Positions 14,525-22,818 of a stretch of 23,136 bases of DNA are shown here, piece after piece. The stretch comes from a virus: positions 1-23,136 of the IMG/VR virus record IMGVR_UViG_3300042903_000062. One strand, given 5' to 3'. The notes under the pieces are model-generated. The model searched no databases. It was given only the letters and a program-made list of their open reading frames with translations, and was not told the origin of the DNA. Numbering within the stretch: position 1 is the stretch's first letter; each line of letters starts with the position of its first letter. The translations under genes were made by a program, and so were the position numbers.

Positions 14525-15760
14525 ATGTCGTTAAAAAAGGGTAAATCTAAATCTGAATTTCAAGAATCACTCGGGAGAGCATTAAAAGTACAACGCGACA
14601 AAGAACTTCCGGAGGATAAAAGGAAAGAAATACGTTATAACAAATTAAATGCAATATTTACCGAGCTTGGAGATCGACAAAATCGTTATATTTTTTATTG
14701 CCCTGACATTCCATTTGCCTTATCAACTGTAAAAATAATTTATGAAACAGTTAATAAATTAAAACAACTAGGTTATAATGCTATGGTTTTACACGAAGTA
14801 AAGGGATATAGGCCTAGTTGGTTAAAAAAGGATTGGGTAAAAGATATTCCAACTGACTATTTACAACACAAAACAGCTCAAGGCACTTTAACTAAACCTG
14901 TTTTTAAATTCAAACCCACAGATACTATTATTATTCCTGATGGTTTTTTTAGTATAATGAAAGGGTTTGAAAACATAAAACAAATACATAAAGTTGTTTT
15001 TGCTTTTGGTTATGGAGGTTTTGCTACTGCGGAAATAGATTGGTCTTTTTTAGGATTTACAGATGTTTTATGCGTATCAGAAAAAATTAAAGAAGATTAT
15101 TCTAAAACGTGGCCACACTTAAATTATCACGTAATAGGATATGAAATTAATCAAGAAGATTTTGCACCTGTTGAACCTAAAAATGTATACCCTGTTATTG
15201 CTCTTTCTTGTCGTAACAGAGAAGATGCTGGTAAAATTATAACTATCTTTCAAAGCAAATACCCTTATTTGGATATGTTTAGTTTTAAAATATTAAAAAA
15301 ATTAGATACAGAGCAATATGCTGAGGCGTTAAAAAACTCGGCTTTATTAGTTTTTGTTGACGAACAAGCTGGACATCCTGCTCCTCCGTTAGAAGCAATT
15401 GCTGCAGGCGTACCTACTATTGCTGTTTACGGAAGAGGGATGGAACATTTAGCCAACCACCCAGGTATTTTATGGGTAGAAGCTAACGACCCATTCTTAA
15501 TTACAGAATTGTTAGCTAAAGTTTGTATAAATTGGTTATCTAATCCCACTGTACAAGTAACAGATAAAACTATTTTAAACAATTATACAAGCGAATGTAT
15601 TAAAACTAATTTATTAAATACTTTTGAAGAATTACAATTACACAAAATTAAATTATTCACTGCAGTTAAAAAAGCTGTTGATGAAGGTAAGTTAGACGAT
15701 ACAGTATTTGCAGAACAAGAATCAAAATCTGTTGTTCAAACAACAAATGCAGAAGTTTGA
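14525..15760 (+). CDS. GT-B fold glycosyltransferase
   Basis: A 411-residue protein. After a basic 50-residue N-terminal extension, residues 54-200 form the first Rossmann-like domain (RYIFYCPDIPFALSTVKIIY, VVFAFGYGGFATAE, DVLCVSEKIKEDY). Residues 225-340 form the second, ending in GHPAPPLEAIAAGVPTIAVYG (283-303). That is the nucleotide-sugar-binding E...EA.A.G.P.I motif of GT4/GT1-type enzymes. It probably transfers a sugar to phage DNA bases, virion proteins or host surface glycans; the target cannot be read from sequence. The basic N-terminus could bind nucleic acid. It is paired with the next gene, which has a weak GT-A look. Confidence 0.75.
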   Translation: MSLKKGKSKSEFQESLGRALKVQRDKELPEDKRKEIRYNKLNAIFTELGDRQNRYIFYCPDIPFALSTVKIIYETVNKLKQLGYNAMVLHEVKGYRPSWLKKDWVKDIPTDYLQHKTAQGTLTKPVFKFKPTDTIIIPDGFFSIMKGFENIKQIHKVVFAFGYGGFATAEIDWSFLGFTDVLCVSEKIKEDYSKTWPHLNYHVIGYEINQEDFAPVEPKNVYPVIALSCRNREDAGKIITIFQSKYPYLDMFSFKILKKLDTEQYAEALKNSALLVFVDEQAGHPAPPLEAIAAGVPTIAVYGRGMEHLANHPGILWVEANDPFLITELLAKVCINWLSNPTVQVTDKTILNNYTSECIKTNLLNTFEELQLHKIKLFTAVKKAVDEGKLDDTVFAEQESKSVVQTTNAEV

Positions 15761-15808
15761 TAAATAAAATTATTATTAAAACACAAAATTCAATAATTAA
15801 TCATTGTA

Positions 15809-16447
15809 ATGAATGTACATTTTTTAATATTAAACATAAATGAATCTACAAAGGCAATAGATTCATTAAGTGCTGCAGGATACGAAAAAAAAGACTTTAC
15901 TATAATTAATGTTAAAAATTCAATTCCTATAACTTTAAACAAAACAATAAGCAAATTAAAACCTAAAAGTGAGTATTATTATTGTATAATTCCTGACAAC
16001 GCAACAATAGTAAAAAATTTTAAAGATATTGTTGCACAATATAATTCAACTTCACCAGAAGAAAGCCCAATTTACTTACCTTTAATAGAGTTGTTTGTTA
16101 AAGAAAATGATAAAGAACAACTCAAAGGTATTTTAAACAAATGCGTATGGTATCCATATTTTGCTACTATTATAGGAGAAATGGATCACGATTTAGCATT
16201 GAAACAAATAGACACTCATTTTTATGGTGCTTTAATACCAGCGCATAAAATTAAAGACATTTCTTTTAGAGAAGATATCAAATATTATTGGTATTTCGAA
16301 TGTTTTAATCGTATTACAAGCAAAAACGAAATAATTAAAGGTTTGCCTAAAATACTCTTTACATTAACTGAAGATTATCAATTATCTACAGTTTCACAAG
16401 AAGAAAAGAAAGCGGATTTTGATTTAGCTAAAGAAGAATACGTATAA
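15809..16447 (+). CDS. Possible GT-A-like glycosyltransferase-related protein
   Basis: A 212-residue protein. The N-terminal half alternates strands and helices (VHFLILNINESTKAIDSL) and contains YYYCIIPDNATIVKNF (about 56-71), where a GT2 enzyme would have its D.D motif. The second half has GALIPAHKIKDI (about 139-150) and FREDIKYYWYFECFNRI (about 152-168), resembling the late GT2 segments (G....R.......ED...W...R). The usual metal-binding DxD is missing, so it could be inactive or a non-enzymatic relative. It follows the GT-B gene by 48 nt and precedes a terminator, so the pair probably works together. Confidence 0.4.
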   Translation: MNVHFLILNINESTKAIDSLSAAGYEKKDFTIINVKNSIPITLNKTISKLKPKSEYYYCIIPDNATIVKNFKDIVAQYNSTSPEESPIYLPLIELFVKENDKEQLKGILNKCVWYPYFATIIGEMDHDLALKQIDTHFYGALIPAHKIKDISFREDIKYYWYFECFNRITSKNEIIKGLPKILFTLTEDYQLSTVSQEEKKADFDLAKEEYV

Positions 16448-16473
16448 AAGTTAATGCAGCAGGCATTTATAAA

Positions 16474-16521
16474 AACACCTGGGACAAACACAAAATATTG
16501 TGCATCTCAGGTGTTTTTTTT
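16474..16521 (+). terminator. Intrinsic terminator closing the accessory operon
   Basis: AACACCTGGGA (16474-16484) pairs with TCTCAGGTGTT (16505-16515) over 11 bp with one G-T wobble. The loop itself contains CACAA/TTGTG, which can form an inner 5-bp hairpin. A run of eight T follows. It separates the glycosyltransferase genes from the late sigma factor gene. Confidence 0.88.
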
Positions 16522-16580
16522 ATTTATATTTCAAATTCAAAAAAAAACAAATTTTAAAAACAAATAACATAACAATATGA

Positions 16581-17330
16581 ATGAACAAACAAAACAACTT
16601 GCCTGTTTCAAAAAAGAAACGCAAACATCGCAAAAAAAAAGAAGAGAACTTTAAAAAAGATTATTTTGGAGAAATTCAAGAAGAAGCTTTTAAAGAATAT
16701 ATGGAAAGTTTAGATGAAAAAAGAAAAACATATCTTTTTATAACATACATAGATCCGGCTTTAAAAGCATTGGTTAAGGGAATAATGAGAATGCCAAAAT
16801 TTCAAAAGCTTATAGGATTAGACCCAGTAACGTTAGAAGAAGATGCTTATTATCATGCACTTCTTCAATTACAATTAAAAAAATTCAAACCCGAAACAGT
16901 AGGCAAGAATGGACAACCAGCTAAAGCATATTCTTATTTTGGTACTTGTATTAAAAATTATATTTTGGGAGAAAAAAAGAAAGCAGATGCAAGAATTGCT
17001 GAATATGGTGGTTTTCTAGATATAAATGAATTAACAGATCAAATAGCAGATAAAAGAGGAGGTGCGCAATCTTTTGAAGTTTTAAGACAAGAACTGTTAA
17101 TAGGGTTGGAAAGTGTTTTAAAAAATCAAAAATTAAACACACACGATTTAACTGTTGGTAGTGTTCTTAAACTAATGGTTGTTAATTGGCATAAATTAGA
17201 ATTTCAAACAAAAAACGAATTTATGCGCCAATTAGGATATTATACAGACCTTCCACAATCTGTGATTGCTAGAAGTTTAAAAAAAATAAGAAACTTAACT
17301 TATTTATCTATAAAGAAAAGCAATGAATAA
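16581..17330 (+). CDS. Late-transcription sigma factor, T4 gp55-like
   Basis: A 249-residue protein resembling T4 gp55, the small sigma factor that directs host RNA polymerase to phage late promoters. The N-terminus (10-21) is a very basic stretch. Residues about 55-135 carry the sigma region 2-like signature: PALKALVKGIMRMPKF, then LEEDAYYHALLQLQLKKFKP, then KAYSYFGTCIKNYILGEKKK (115-134). The SYF...KN..L pattern is the hallmark of gp55-type factors. The C-terminal 60 residues are helical and could contact the sliding-clamp machinery, as in T4. T4 gp55 is 185 residues, so this one is longer. I use ATG 16581; an ATG at 16577 is in another frame. Its stop is overlapped by the next gene (ATGAATAA). 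Confidence 0.7.
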   Translation: MNKQNNLPVSKKKRKHRKKKEENFKKDYFGEIQEEAFKEYMESLDEKRKTYLFITYIDPALKALVKGIMRMPKFQKLIGLDPVTLEEDAYYHALLQLQLKKFKPETVGKNGQPAKAYSYFGTCIKNYILGEKKKADARIAEYGGFLDINELTDQIADKRGGAQSFEVLRQELLIGLESVLKNQKLNTHDLTVGSVLKLMVVNWHKLEFQTKNEFMRQLGYYTDLPQSVIARSLKKIRNLTYLSIKKSNE

Positions 17331-17691
17331 TAAAAAAATCCAAGTCAACAACGAAGGATTGGAAGAATTATTCGATGAACTTTTAAAAGGTTTAAAAGAG
17401 GATTTGGATGAAGCTAATATTAATGTAGATGTATACAAAACATTAGTTTTAAACACCCCTGCAGGCAAAGAACAATACGGTTCTTTTCTTAATGAAGCTT
17501 TAAAAATAAAAGGAGGGGCTAGGGACCGAATGTTAAAATTTTTAAATTTGTTTAAAGATAGAGTTAAGAGCAAAGAAGTTATAGATCAAATAAAAAGAAC
17601 TGAAGGAAGTGCAGGAATTCCTCCAGAAAAAATTATGGAAGCTTTGGATAAAGTAGAAAAACAAAAAGAACAAGATAGTTTAAGTGAATAA
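17323..17691 (+). CDS. Small acidic helical protein after the sigma factor
   Basis: A 122-residue acidic protein overlapping the sigma factor gene by 8 bases (ATGAATAA), so it is translationally coupled to it. Residues 10-33 form an acidic helix (EELFDELLKGLKEDLDE). Then come DVYKTLVLNTPAGKEQYGSF and a basic helix, MLKFLNLFKDRVKSKEVIDQIKR. The last third contains GIPPEKIMEALDKVEKQKEQ. No family is recognised. Because T4 late transcription needs gp55 and the small co-activator gp33, a co-activator role is worth considering, as is a small DNA-packaging protein; neither is supported by a motif. Confidence 0.7.
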   Translation: MNNKKIQVNNEGLEELFDELLKGLKEDLDEANINVDVYKTLVLNTPAGKEQYGSFLNEALKIKGGARDRMLKFLNLFKDRVKSKEVIDQIKRTEGSAGIPPEKIMEALDKVEKQKEQDSLSE

Positions 17692-17863
17692 AGGATTAGA
17701 TAACATAACAAATCAAGAACTTGAGCAATTTTTGCAAAGACTTCTTATAAAAGAAGAACAATTACGAAAAGAAATAAACATCAAGCTTAGTGCTTTAAGA
17801 GAGGTATGTGTTGAAATATTACAAATTTTAGAAGAAAAAAAGAAAAGAAGTGAAAGCCAATAG
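17684..17863 (+). CDS. Small coiled-coil protein, GTG start
   Basis: A 59-residue frame begins with GTG at 17684, immediately after an in-frame TAA, and ends at TAG 17861. It overlaps the upstream gene by 8 bases as GTGAATAA. This is the same overlap form as at the preceding junction, which supports it as a real gene. The product is helical: ITNQELEQFLQRLLIKEEQL and then a Lys/Glu-rich tail, a probable coiled coil. It fills the otherwise empty space between the upstream gene and the hub gene. The function is unknown. Confidence 0.6.
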   Translation: MNKGLDNITNQELEQFLQRLLIKEEQLRKEINIKLSALREVCVEILQILEEKKKRSESQ

Positions 17864-18779
17864 ATTAAATAATACACGCCCTGAAAGTGCTTTGCAAACA
17901 GAAATTGCTGATTTATTAGCTGGGTCAGCAAATACAGATGTAATTAGAATATTTCATTTAGGTCAAGTAGTAAACTCAACTGATCCCGAAAACTTAAACA
18001 GGCTTAAAGTTAGAATTCCTTTACTTGATGACCCTTTTTATTTAGATGAAAAAAATAATCTTAAAGATGGTATAGGAGACAATGCTCTCCCCTGGGCGCT
18101 GCCAGCACATGATAGACTTATAAGCGCACCCGAACCAGGTTCTATTGTTTTGGTAGCCTTATTTGATACACAAAACCCACTCGTCGGAAGAGTTTGGTTC
18201 ACCGCAATTCCAAAAATGAATGGAAAAAAATTAGAAGACTCCACTCAGTTACAACCAGAATATTCTAAAGACTCTCAATGGGAAAACGCTGAGAAAGTGT
18301 TAGGTGTAAATTATAGAAATACTCCAGGGAAGTTTGCTAATCCTAAAATTAAAACACTTAACACGAAAATCAATTACGAAGTAGGAATGAGAGGAAAAAA
18401 TAAAAATCTATTATTATTTGAAAAAAACAAAACCTCTCTTATCCAAAACAAAGGAACCTCAGACGAAAGTAAACTCGAACTAACACAAAATGTTTTGTTA
18501 TCAGGTGCTAAACTTGATTTAATTTCTTCAAAATCTCCTAGAAGAGAAAGGCCTGTGTTTGCTGATCCTTTAATTGCGTTTATACAAACCCAAAATGCAT
18601 TATTAAGTTCAATAGTTGGGGTAATCGTATCAGCTCAAACACATTTGAATCTTTTAACCAATACCCCTGATTTACCCAACCCAGCAGCAAGTGCATTACA
18701 ATCGGCTTTATCAACAATGCTAACAGCGTTCACAACATTTCAAACTCAGGGAGTTTCAGAAAACATAAAAATAAACTAA
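17850..18779 (+). CDS. Baseplate hub/spike protein with gp5-like OB domain
   Basis: A 309-residue protein. The N-terminal OB-fold of gp5/VgrG-type hub proteins is visible at about 33-130: HLGQVVNSTDPENLNRLKVRIPLLDD, then PWALPAHDRLISAPEPGSIV and VALFDTQNPLVGRVWF. This domain sits at the tip of the tail tube in the baseplate centre. T4 gp5 also has a lysozyme domain and a triple beta-helix needle; neither is seen here. The C-terminal 75 residues instead are helical (LIAFIQTQNALLSSIVGVIVSAQTHLNLL). The likely start is GTG 17850, overlapping the small coiled-coil gene by 14 bases. The missing lysozyme might be replaced by the YkuD-like protein at 8423. Confidence 0.75.
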   Translation: MKANRLNNTRPESALQTEIADLLAGSANTDVIRIFHLGQVVNSTDPENLNRLKVRIPLLDDPFYLDEKNNLKDGIGDNALPWALPAHDRLISAPEPGSIVLVALFDTQNPLVGRVWFTAIPKMNGKKLEDSTQLQPEYSKDSQWENAEKVLGVNYRNTPGKFANPKIKTLNTKINYEVGMRGKNKNLLLFEKNKTSLIQNKGTSDESKLELTQNVLLSGAKLDLISSKSPRRERPVFADPLIAFIQTQNALLSSIVGVIVSAQTHLNLLTNTPDLPNPAASALQSALSTMLTAFTTFQTQGVSENIKIN

Positions 18780-18785
18780 GGTTAA

Positions 18786-18792
18786 ATATTTA
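18786..18792 (+). promoter_or_regulatory. Candidate late promoter element (ATATTTA)
   Basis: ATATTTA in the context AAATATTTATATTC begins 6 nt after the hub stop codon and ends 23 nt before the gp25-like ATG. It is another copy of the element seen before sheath and tube genes. Confidence 0.35.
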
Positions 18793-18815
18793 TATTCACA
18801 AATTGTTAAAAATCA

Positions 18816-19184
18816 ATGCCTAGTGGATGTACTCTTTTCCCTTTTGAAAAAGACTTAAGAACAAGTTCTTTAAAAAGAACTGAAAATATTAATGATACTA
18901 TAAAAAGTGCTATAAAAGTTTTTTTGTTAACTAGGCCTGGCCAAAGAAGAGGAAATCCAATAGGGAGTTTTATTGGAGATTTAAAACATCAAATTCTACC
19001 GCCCAGTGCTTTAAAAGAAGTAAGCACACAACTTCGGCAAGAGTTAACAGAACATTTTCCAGGGATATTATTTGTTAATATAGATGTAAAACAAATAATA
19101 GAAAACAATATACCAACATTAAACATAAGTATTACATTTCAAACTGCATTATCCCAAGTGGAGGAGTTAAAAATGTTAATTTAA
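18816..19184 (+). CDS. Baseplate wedge protein, gp25-like
   Basis: A 122-residue member of the gp25 (GPW_gp25) family, which sits in the baseplate wedge and starts sheath assembly. T4 gp25 is 132 residues. The motifs are DINDTIK-type helix 1, then IKVFLLTRPGQRRGNPIGSFI (about 31-51), where the T-x-P-G-x-R-x-G-x-P signature is intact, and the final strands IPTLNISITFQTA. The gene lies between the hub and the gp6-like wedge genes, the usual order in contractile tails. Confidence 0.88.
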   Translation: MPSGCTLFPFEKDLRTSSLKRTENINDTIKSAIKVFLLTRPGQRRGNPIGSFIGDLKHQILPPSALKEVSTQLRQELTEHFPGILFVNIDVKQIIENNIPTLNISITFQTALSQVEELKMLI

Positions 19185-19242
19185 AAAACGCGATTTTGAT
19201 TTTTGTAATAGGTTTTGACGAAGTTGTAAAAAAAAGATTTTA

Positions 19243-21426
19243 ATGGCACAAGTAAATTACTTATCTCGCGATTTTCAATCACTTAAAAAAGATTTAATTA
19301 ACTGGGCAAGGACATATCACCCAGAAGCTCTTGCTTATTTTAACGATAATACCCCAGATATTTTATATGCCGAGATGGTTGCTTATGTAGGGGATGTTCT
19401 CAATTTTTATATAGACAAAACCTTTAACGAGTCTTTCTTATCTACAGCGCAAGCTAGAGAATCTTTGTTTAGAATTGCCAATGATTTAGGTTTTTTTAAT
19501 TTAGGTACAACTCCCGCACAAACACAAGTAGTTTTAACAATCACAGTACCTCCATATTTAGATACCCAAACAGGTCAGTTAATACCCGACCCGGATTTGT
19601 TAATAGCTATTCGCCCTGGAATGTTGTTAAACTCAGATAGCGGCGTACCTTTTGAGGTTTTAGAAGAAATTAACTTTGCTGACCCAATTAATAGAACTAT
19701 AATAAGAAACCTTGATGGAAACGGACAATTAATAGATTACACAATTCAAAAAACAGCTGTTGCAAAAGCAGGACAAACCAAAATACAACGTTTTTATGTT
19801 TCTGATGCGTTAGCTAAGCCATTTATGACAATAACACTTCAAGATGATGATGTAACTGAAATTACAGGTGTGGTAAGTGTTCCAGGAAATCAATATATAG
19901 CACCTCCTGAAGAAGATTTTACAGACCCTGATAAAGCATATATTGAAGTTAGTTATTTGGCGAAAGAAAAAATGTTTGTAGAAATAAACCCTACACAGCC
20001 AAGCTCTTCTAATTTTACAAGTTTTATTCCAAATACTATAAAAACAGGTGCTTATGTAGATATTCCAAGACGCTTTATAGCTAGAAGAGATGTTAATAAT
20101 TTAGTAACTTTAACTTTTGGAAATAATAGTACAAGTTATAGCGCTTTTAACAGTTTAATACAAACTACTATTGACCCTACTCAAATTAATTACAACCAAG
20201 TGTTAAACAATACTACTCTAGGAGAAATACCTCCTCCAGATACAACTTTGTTTATTCGCTATAGAGTAGGAGGTGGTGATAATACTAATGTTATAGCAAA
20301 TCAAATTAATTCTATAGCTGCAAAAACCTTTTTTCCTGCACCAGCATCAACAAGACCAAATTTTCTTACTTTGTTACAACAAGTTAGAAATTCTTTAACA
20401 GTCACAAACCATCTACCTGCTGTAGGGGGGCGATCTACTCCAGGAAACGAAGAAATTAGAGTTACAGCCGGTAAAATATTTGCAGCTGGAGATAGAGGCG
20501 TTACTTATGAAGATATAGTTGCGCTAATAAGCCAAATGCCAGCAAAATTTGGTAAACCCTTTAGAATTGCTTACGAAGAAATAAAACCTAGAGTAGCTAA
20601 TATGTCGCAAGTTAGTTTAGGTGTAAATTATTATTTAGAACAATTGCTAAATCAAGATACATCTCTTGGTAGACAAAAAATAGCGCAAGAAATAAAAACC
20701 TTTTTAAACAACTTAGAAAACGGGATTTCAACAGTAATTCCACCTTCTGGACAAACATCGACTTCAACAACAGTAATGAGCGCCGAATCAGTTTCTTTAT
20801 TGGGTAGTTTACCTACACTGTGGATAGGGGAAAAAGCACGATTGTATGTTTTAAGTTTAAATGAAAACGGACAAATAGTAGGAGCAATAAAAGATCCTAC
20901 TACACAATTGTTTTTATCTCCTCAACAACTTTTAAAAGAAAATATTAAAGAATTTTTAAAAGATAAAAGAGTTATAGGAGATTGGATTGACGTTGTAGAC
21001 GGAAGGGTTATTGATATTCAAATAGAATTTACTTTACTTGTAGATAAAAAGAACAAGCAACAAGTCCTAATTGAGGCTTTAAACAAAATGAGAAATTATT
21101 TTAATGTAGATAATTGGCAAATGAATCAGCCAATTTATGTTTCTAATGTTTCCACTATTCTGCAAGAAATTAATGGCGTTATAAATGTAGTAGATTTAAA
21201 ATTTTATAATATATTTGGGCTAGGAAATAATAGTATAGACCCGATTTCTGGTAGAGAATATACACCAGGCGAAATAGGAAGATATAGAAGAATAATTACC
21301 CCTTCGGTTTCATCTGCTAATAATAAATTTGAAATGAAAGCTGTTAATAATATTATTGAACAATGGCCAGATTCAATATTTCACGTTCGTTATCCTAATA
21401 TCGATATTGTAGGTAAAGTTTTGTGA
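19243..21426 (+). CDS. Baseplate wedge protein, gp6 / gpJ-like
   Basis: A 727-residue wedge protein of the Baseplate_J family. The N-terminus has YLSRDFQSLKKDLINWARTY, the DNTPDILYAEMVAYVGDVLNFYID block (about 35-58) and ESLFRIANDLGF (about 74-85), the most conserved stretch in gp6-like proteins. Residues about 375-425 contain the V.NHLPAVGG...P...EI and RGVTYEDIVALI segments that define the J-like core. The C-terminal region includes ALNKMRNYFNVDNWQMNQPIYVSNVSTIL, typical of the wedge arm. T4 gp6 is 660 residues. It would form the inner iris ring of the baseplate with the gp25-like protein just upstream. Confidence 0.88.
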   Translation: MAQVNYLSRDFQSLKKDLINWARTYHPEALAYFNDNTPDILYAEMVAYVGDVLNFYIDKTFNESFLSTAQARESLFRIANDLGFFNLGTTPAQTQVVLTITVPPYLDTQTGQLIPDPDLLIAIRPGMLLNSDSGVPFEVLEEINFADPINRTIIRNLDGNGQLIDYTIQKTAVAKAGQTKIQRFYVSDALAKPFMTITLQDDDVTEITGVVSVPGNQYIAPPEEDFTDPDKAYIEVSYLAKEKMFVEINPTQPSSSNFTSFIPNTIKTGAYVDIPRRFIARRDVNNLVTLTFGNNSTSYSAFNSLIQTTIDPTQINYNQVLNNTTLGEIPPPDTTLFIRYRVGGGDNTNVIANQINSIAAKTFFPAPASTRPNFLTLLQQVRNSLTVTNHLPAVGGRSTPGNEEIRVTAGKIFAAGDRGVTYEDIVALISQMPAKFGKPFRIAYEEIKPRVANMSQVSLGVNYYLEQLLNQDTSLGRQKIAQEIKTFLNNLENGISTVIPPSGQTSTSTTVMSAESVSLLGSLPTLWIGEKARLYVLSLNENGQIVGAIKDPTTQLFLSPQQLLKENIKEFLKDKRVIGDWIDVVDGRVIDIQIEFTLLVDKKNKQQVLIEALNKMRNYFNVDNWQMNQPIYVSNVSTILQEINGVINVVDLKFYNIFGLGNNSIDPISGREYTPGEIGRYRRIITPSVSSANNKFEMKAVNNIIEQWPDSIFHVRYPNIDIVGKVL

Positions 21427-21446
21427 TAATTTAATTTTAAAAGCAT

Positions 21447-22520
21447 ATGAAATTAGAAAAATTCAATAGTTTAAAAAAAGAAATAGAAGAAAAAACTTTT
21501 GAAAGCGAGTATTTTGTGTTAGAAAAAATATTGTTTTATGGTTCTTTTTTAGGAAATATCCTTTCAATTGTTTTGGGATATGTTTATTTGAATGAGCTTA
21601 TGTCCCAAGCCGCAATGTCATTTAAAGGCCAAAGTTTTGTTTTACCAATAGTTATTGTGTTGTTTTTAGGTTTGTTTGAGCTTTTAAAACGTTTTATGTT
21701 TGGGAAATTAACCCTAAATTGGCTCATATCACCCGTTAAATTATCTCTTAAAAATTTAAGCTCTATTTTGTTTATGTTAGTTTTAATAATCGGAACTTTC
21801 TTTTTAACCATTGGAGGAGCTAAAAAATTTGTTGATAAAAATGAACAAATAATTAATACAACTGATTCAACTTTAACTTTTAATATTGATAGTTTAAATA
21901 AAACCTATAATCTCGAAATCGAAAAGATAGAAAATAAAATTCAATATATATACAATGTTGCACAATATAGAAAAAGAAAATCTCTTACTACCGAAGAAAT
22001 TAAAAATATAAAACTTTGGGAACAAGATATTAAAGATCTAAAAAAAGAAAGAGATATAAAAATTAAAACTATAGAATCAAAACTAAAAGATAAAGCATCT
22101 TATCAAATAGAAAAATCTAATAAAACACAAACAACATTTATCTTACTTTCAGCTTTTATTGAATTAATAATTTTAATTGGAGTTGGGTTTAGATCTTATT
22201 TTACATTTGTAACTTATACTGAGGCAAAAGAAAAATATAAGGCTAATAAAAATTATCAAAAATACCTAGATTATTCTAAGTTATTGGATATTTTATATAC
22301 AAAAAATAAATTTGAAAAAGGCATGGAGTTGATTTCTCAAAAAAAATTTGAAGAATTGGTACAAGCCTCTGGAAATTACTATACCAAAAATATAATAAAA
22401 AATTTTTTAACATTGTTAAATCATTTAGAAATTACTAAAATTGATGGCGGGACTAGAAGAGCTTTGAAATCAAAAGAAGAAGCTTTGACCGCAATCAAAG
22501 AATATTTTAATCTCGTGTAA
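21447..22520 (+). CDS. Membrane protein with four segments and a coiled coil
   Basis: A 357-residue integral membrane protein that I do not recognise. Hydrophobic segments lie at about 26-48, 64-82, 104-124 and 229-249. Between the third and fourth is a 100-residue charged coiled coil (about 145-225, with repeated Lys-Glu-Ile). The C-terminal 100 residues are soluble and helical. No signal peptide is needed, since the first segment can act as an anchor. It comes 20 nt after the wedge gene but is unlike any baseplate protein. The coiled coil would lie on one side of the host inner membrane, suggesting a role in membrane remodelling, lysis control or exclusion of other phages; this is inference. 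Confidence 0.7.
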   Translation: MKLEKFNSLKKEIEEKTFESEYFVLEKILFYGSFLGNILSIVLGYVYLNELMSQAAMSFKGQSFVLPIVIVLFLGLFELLKRFMFGKLTLNWLISPVKLSLKNLSSILFMLVLIIGTFFLTIGGAKKFVDKNEQIINTTDSTLTFNIDSLNKTYNLEIEKIENKIQYIYNVAQYRKRKSLTTEEIKNIKLWEQDIKDLKKERDIKIKTIESKLKDKASYQIEKSNKTQTTFILLSAFIELIILIGVGFRSYFTFVTYTEAKEKYKANKNYQKYLDYSKLLDILYTKNKFEKGMELISQKKFEELVQASGNYYTKNIIKNFLTLLNHLEITKIDGGTRRALKSKEEALTAIKEYFNLV

Positions 22521-22574
22521 ACTTGCTAAAATTTCTTATCTTTAGGAAAAATTTAAAATTTGTAAAAAAAAGTT

Positions 22575-22757
22575 ATGAGCAAGTTGTCAAAAGACTTAGT
22601 GGAATATACCCAAGTCCCTTGTACACAAGAAGAGTATCTTAGCTATGTTAGTGGCTTTCGATGTGCTGAAAAAAAATATATACCATTAATCATTGGGTTG
22701 CAGATAGTCGTCGTAATTCAAATGGTTTTACTTATTGTAGTGTTGTTAAATACATAA
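22575..22757 (+). CDS. Small single-span membrane protein
   Basis: A 60-residue protein with a polar N-terminal half (MSKLSKDLVEYTQVPCTQEE) and one C-terminal hydrophobic segment at about 36-58 (IPLIIGLQIVVVIQMVLLIV), ending in LLNT. This is the size and layout of small phage membrane proteins such as pinholins or spanin-like partners. It follows the four-span membrane protein by 54 nt and ends in front of a convergent gene. No motif fixes its function. Confidence 0.6.
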   Translation: MSKLSKDLVEYTQVPCTQEEYLSYVSGFRCAEKKYIPLIIGLQIVVVIQMVLLIVVLLNT

Positions 22758-22818
22758 AAATGAATTTTTTATCTATTCTTTTTTCTTTGTTTTTTTATAG
22801 TTTGTAACAAATCGTAAA

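Noticed and set aside
17713-17931. Reverse-strand frame of 72 codons
   Set aside because: It is opposite the 59-residue coiled-coil gene and the start of the hub gene, with Phe/Ser/Leu-rich composition typical of the complement of AT-rich coding DNA.
17850-18779. gp5-type lysozyme and needle in the hub protein
   Set aside because: After the OB domain there is no lysozyme motif and no repeating beta-helix octapeptides; the C-terminus is helical.
22523-22544. Host-type promoter (TTG ... TATCTTTA) upstream of the small membrane protein
   Set aside because: The Bacteroidota consensus needs about 19 nt between TTG and TAnnTTTG. Here the gap is about 10-12 nt, and the last base of the -7 box does not match.
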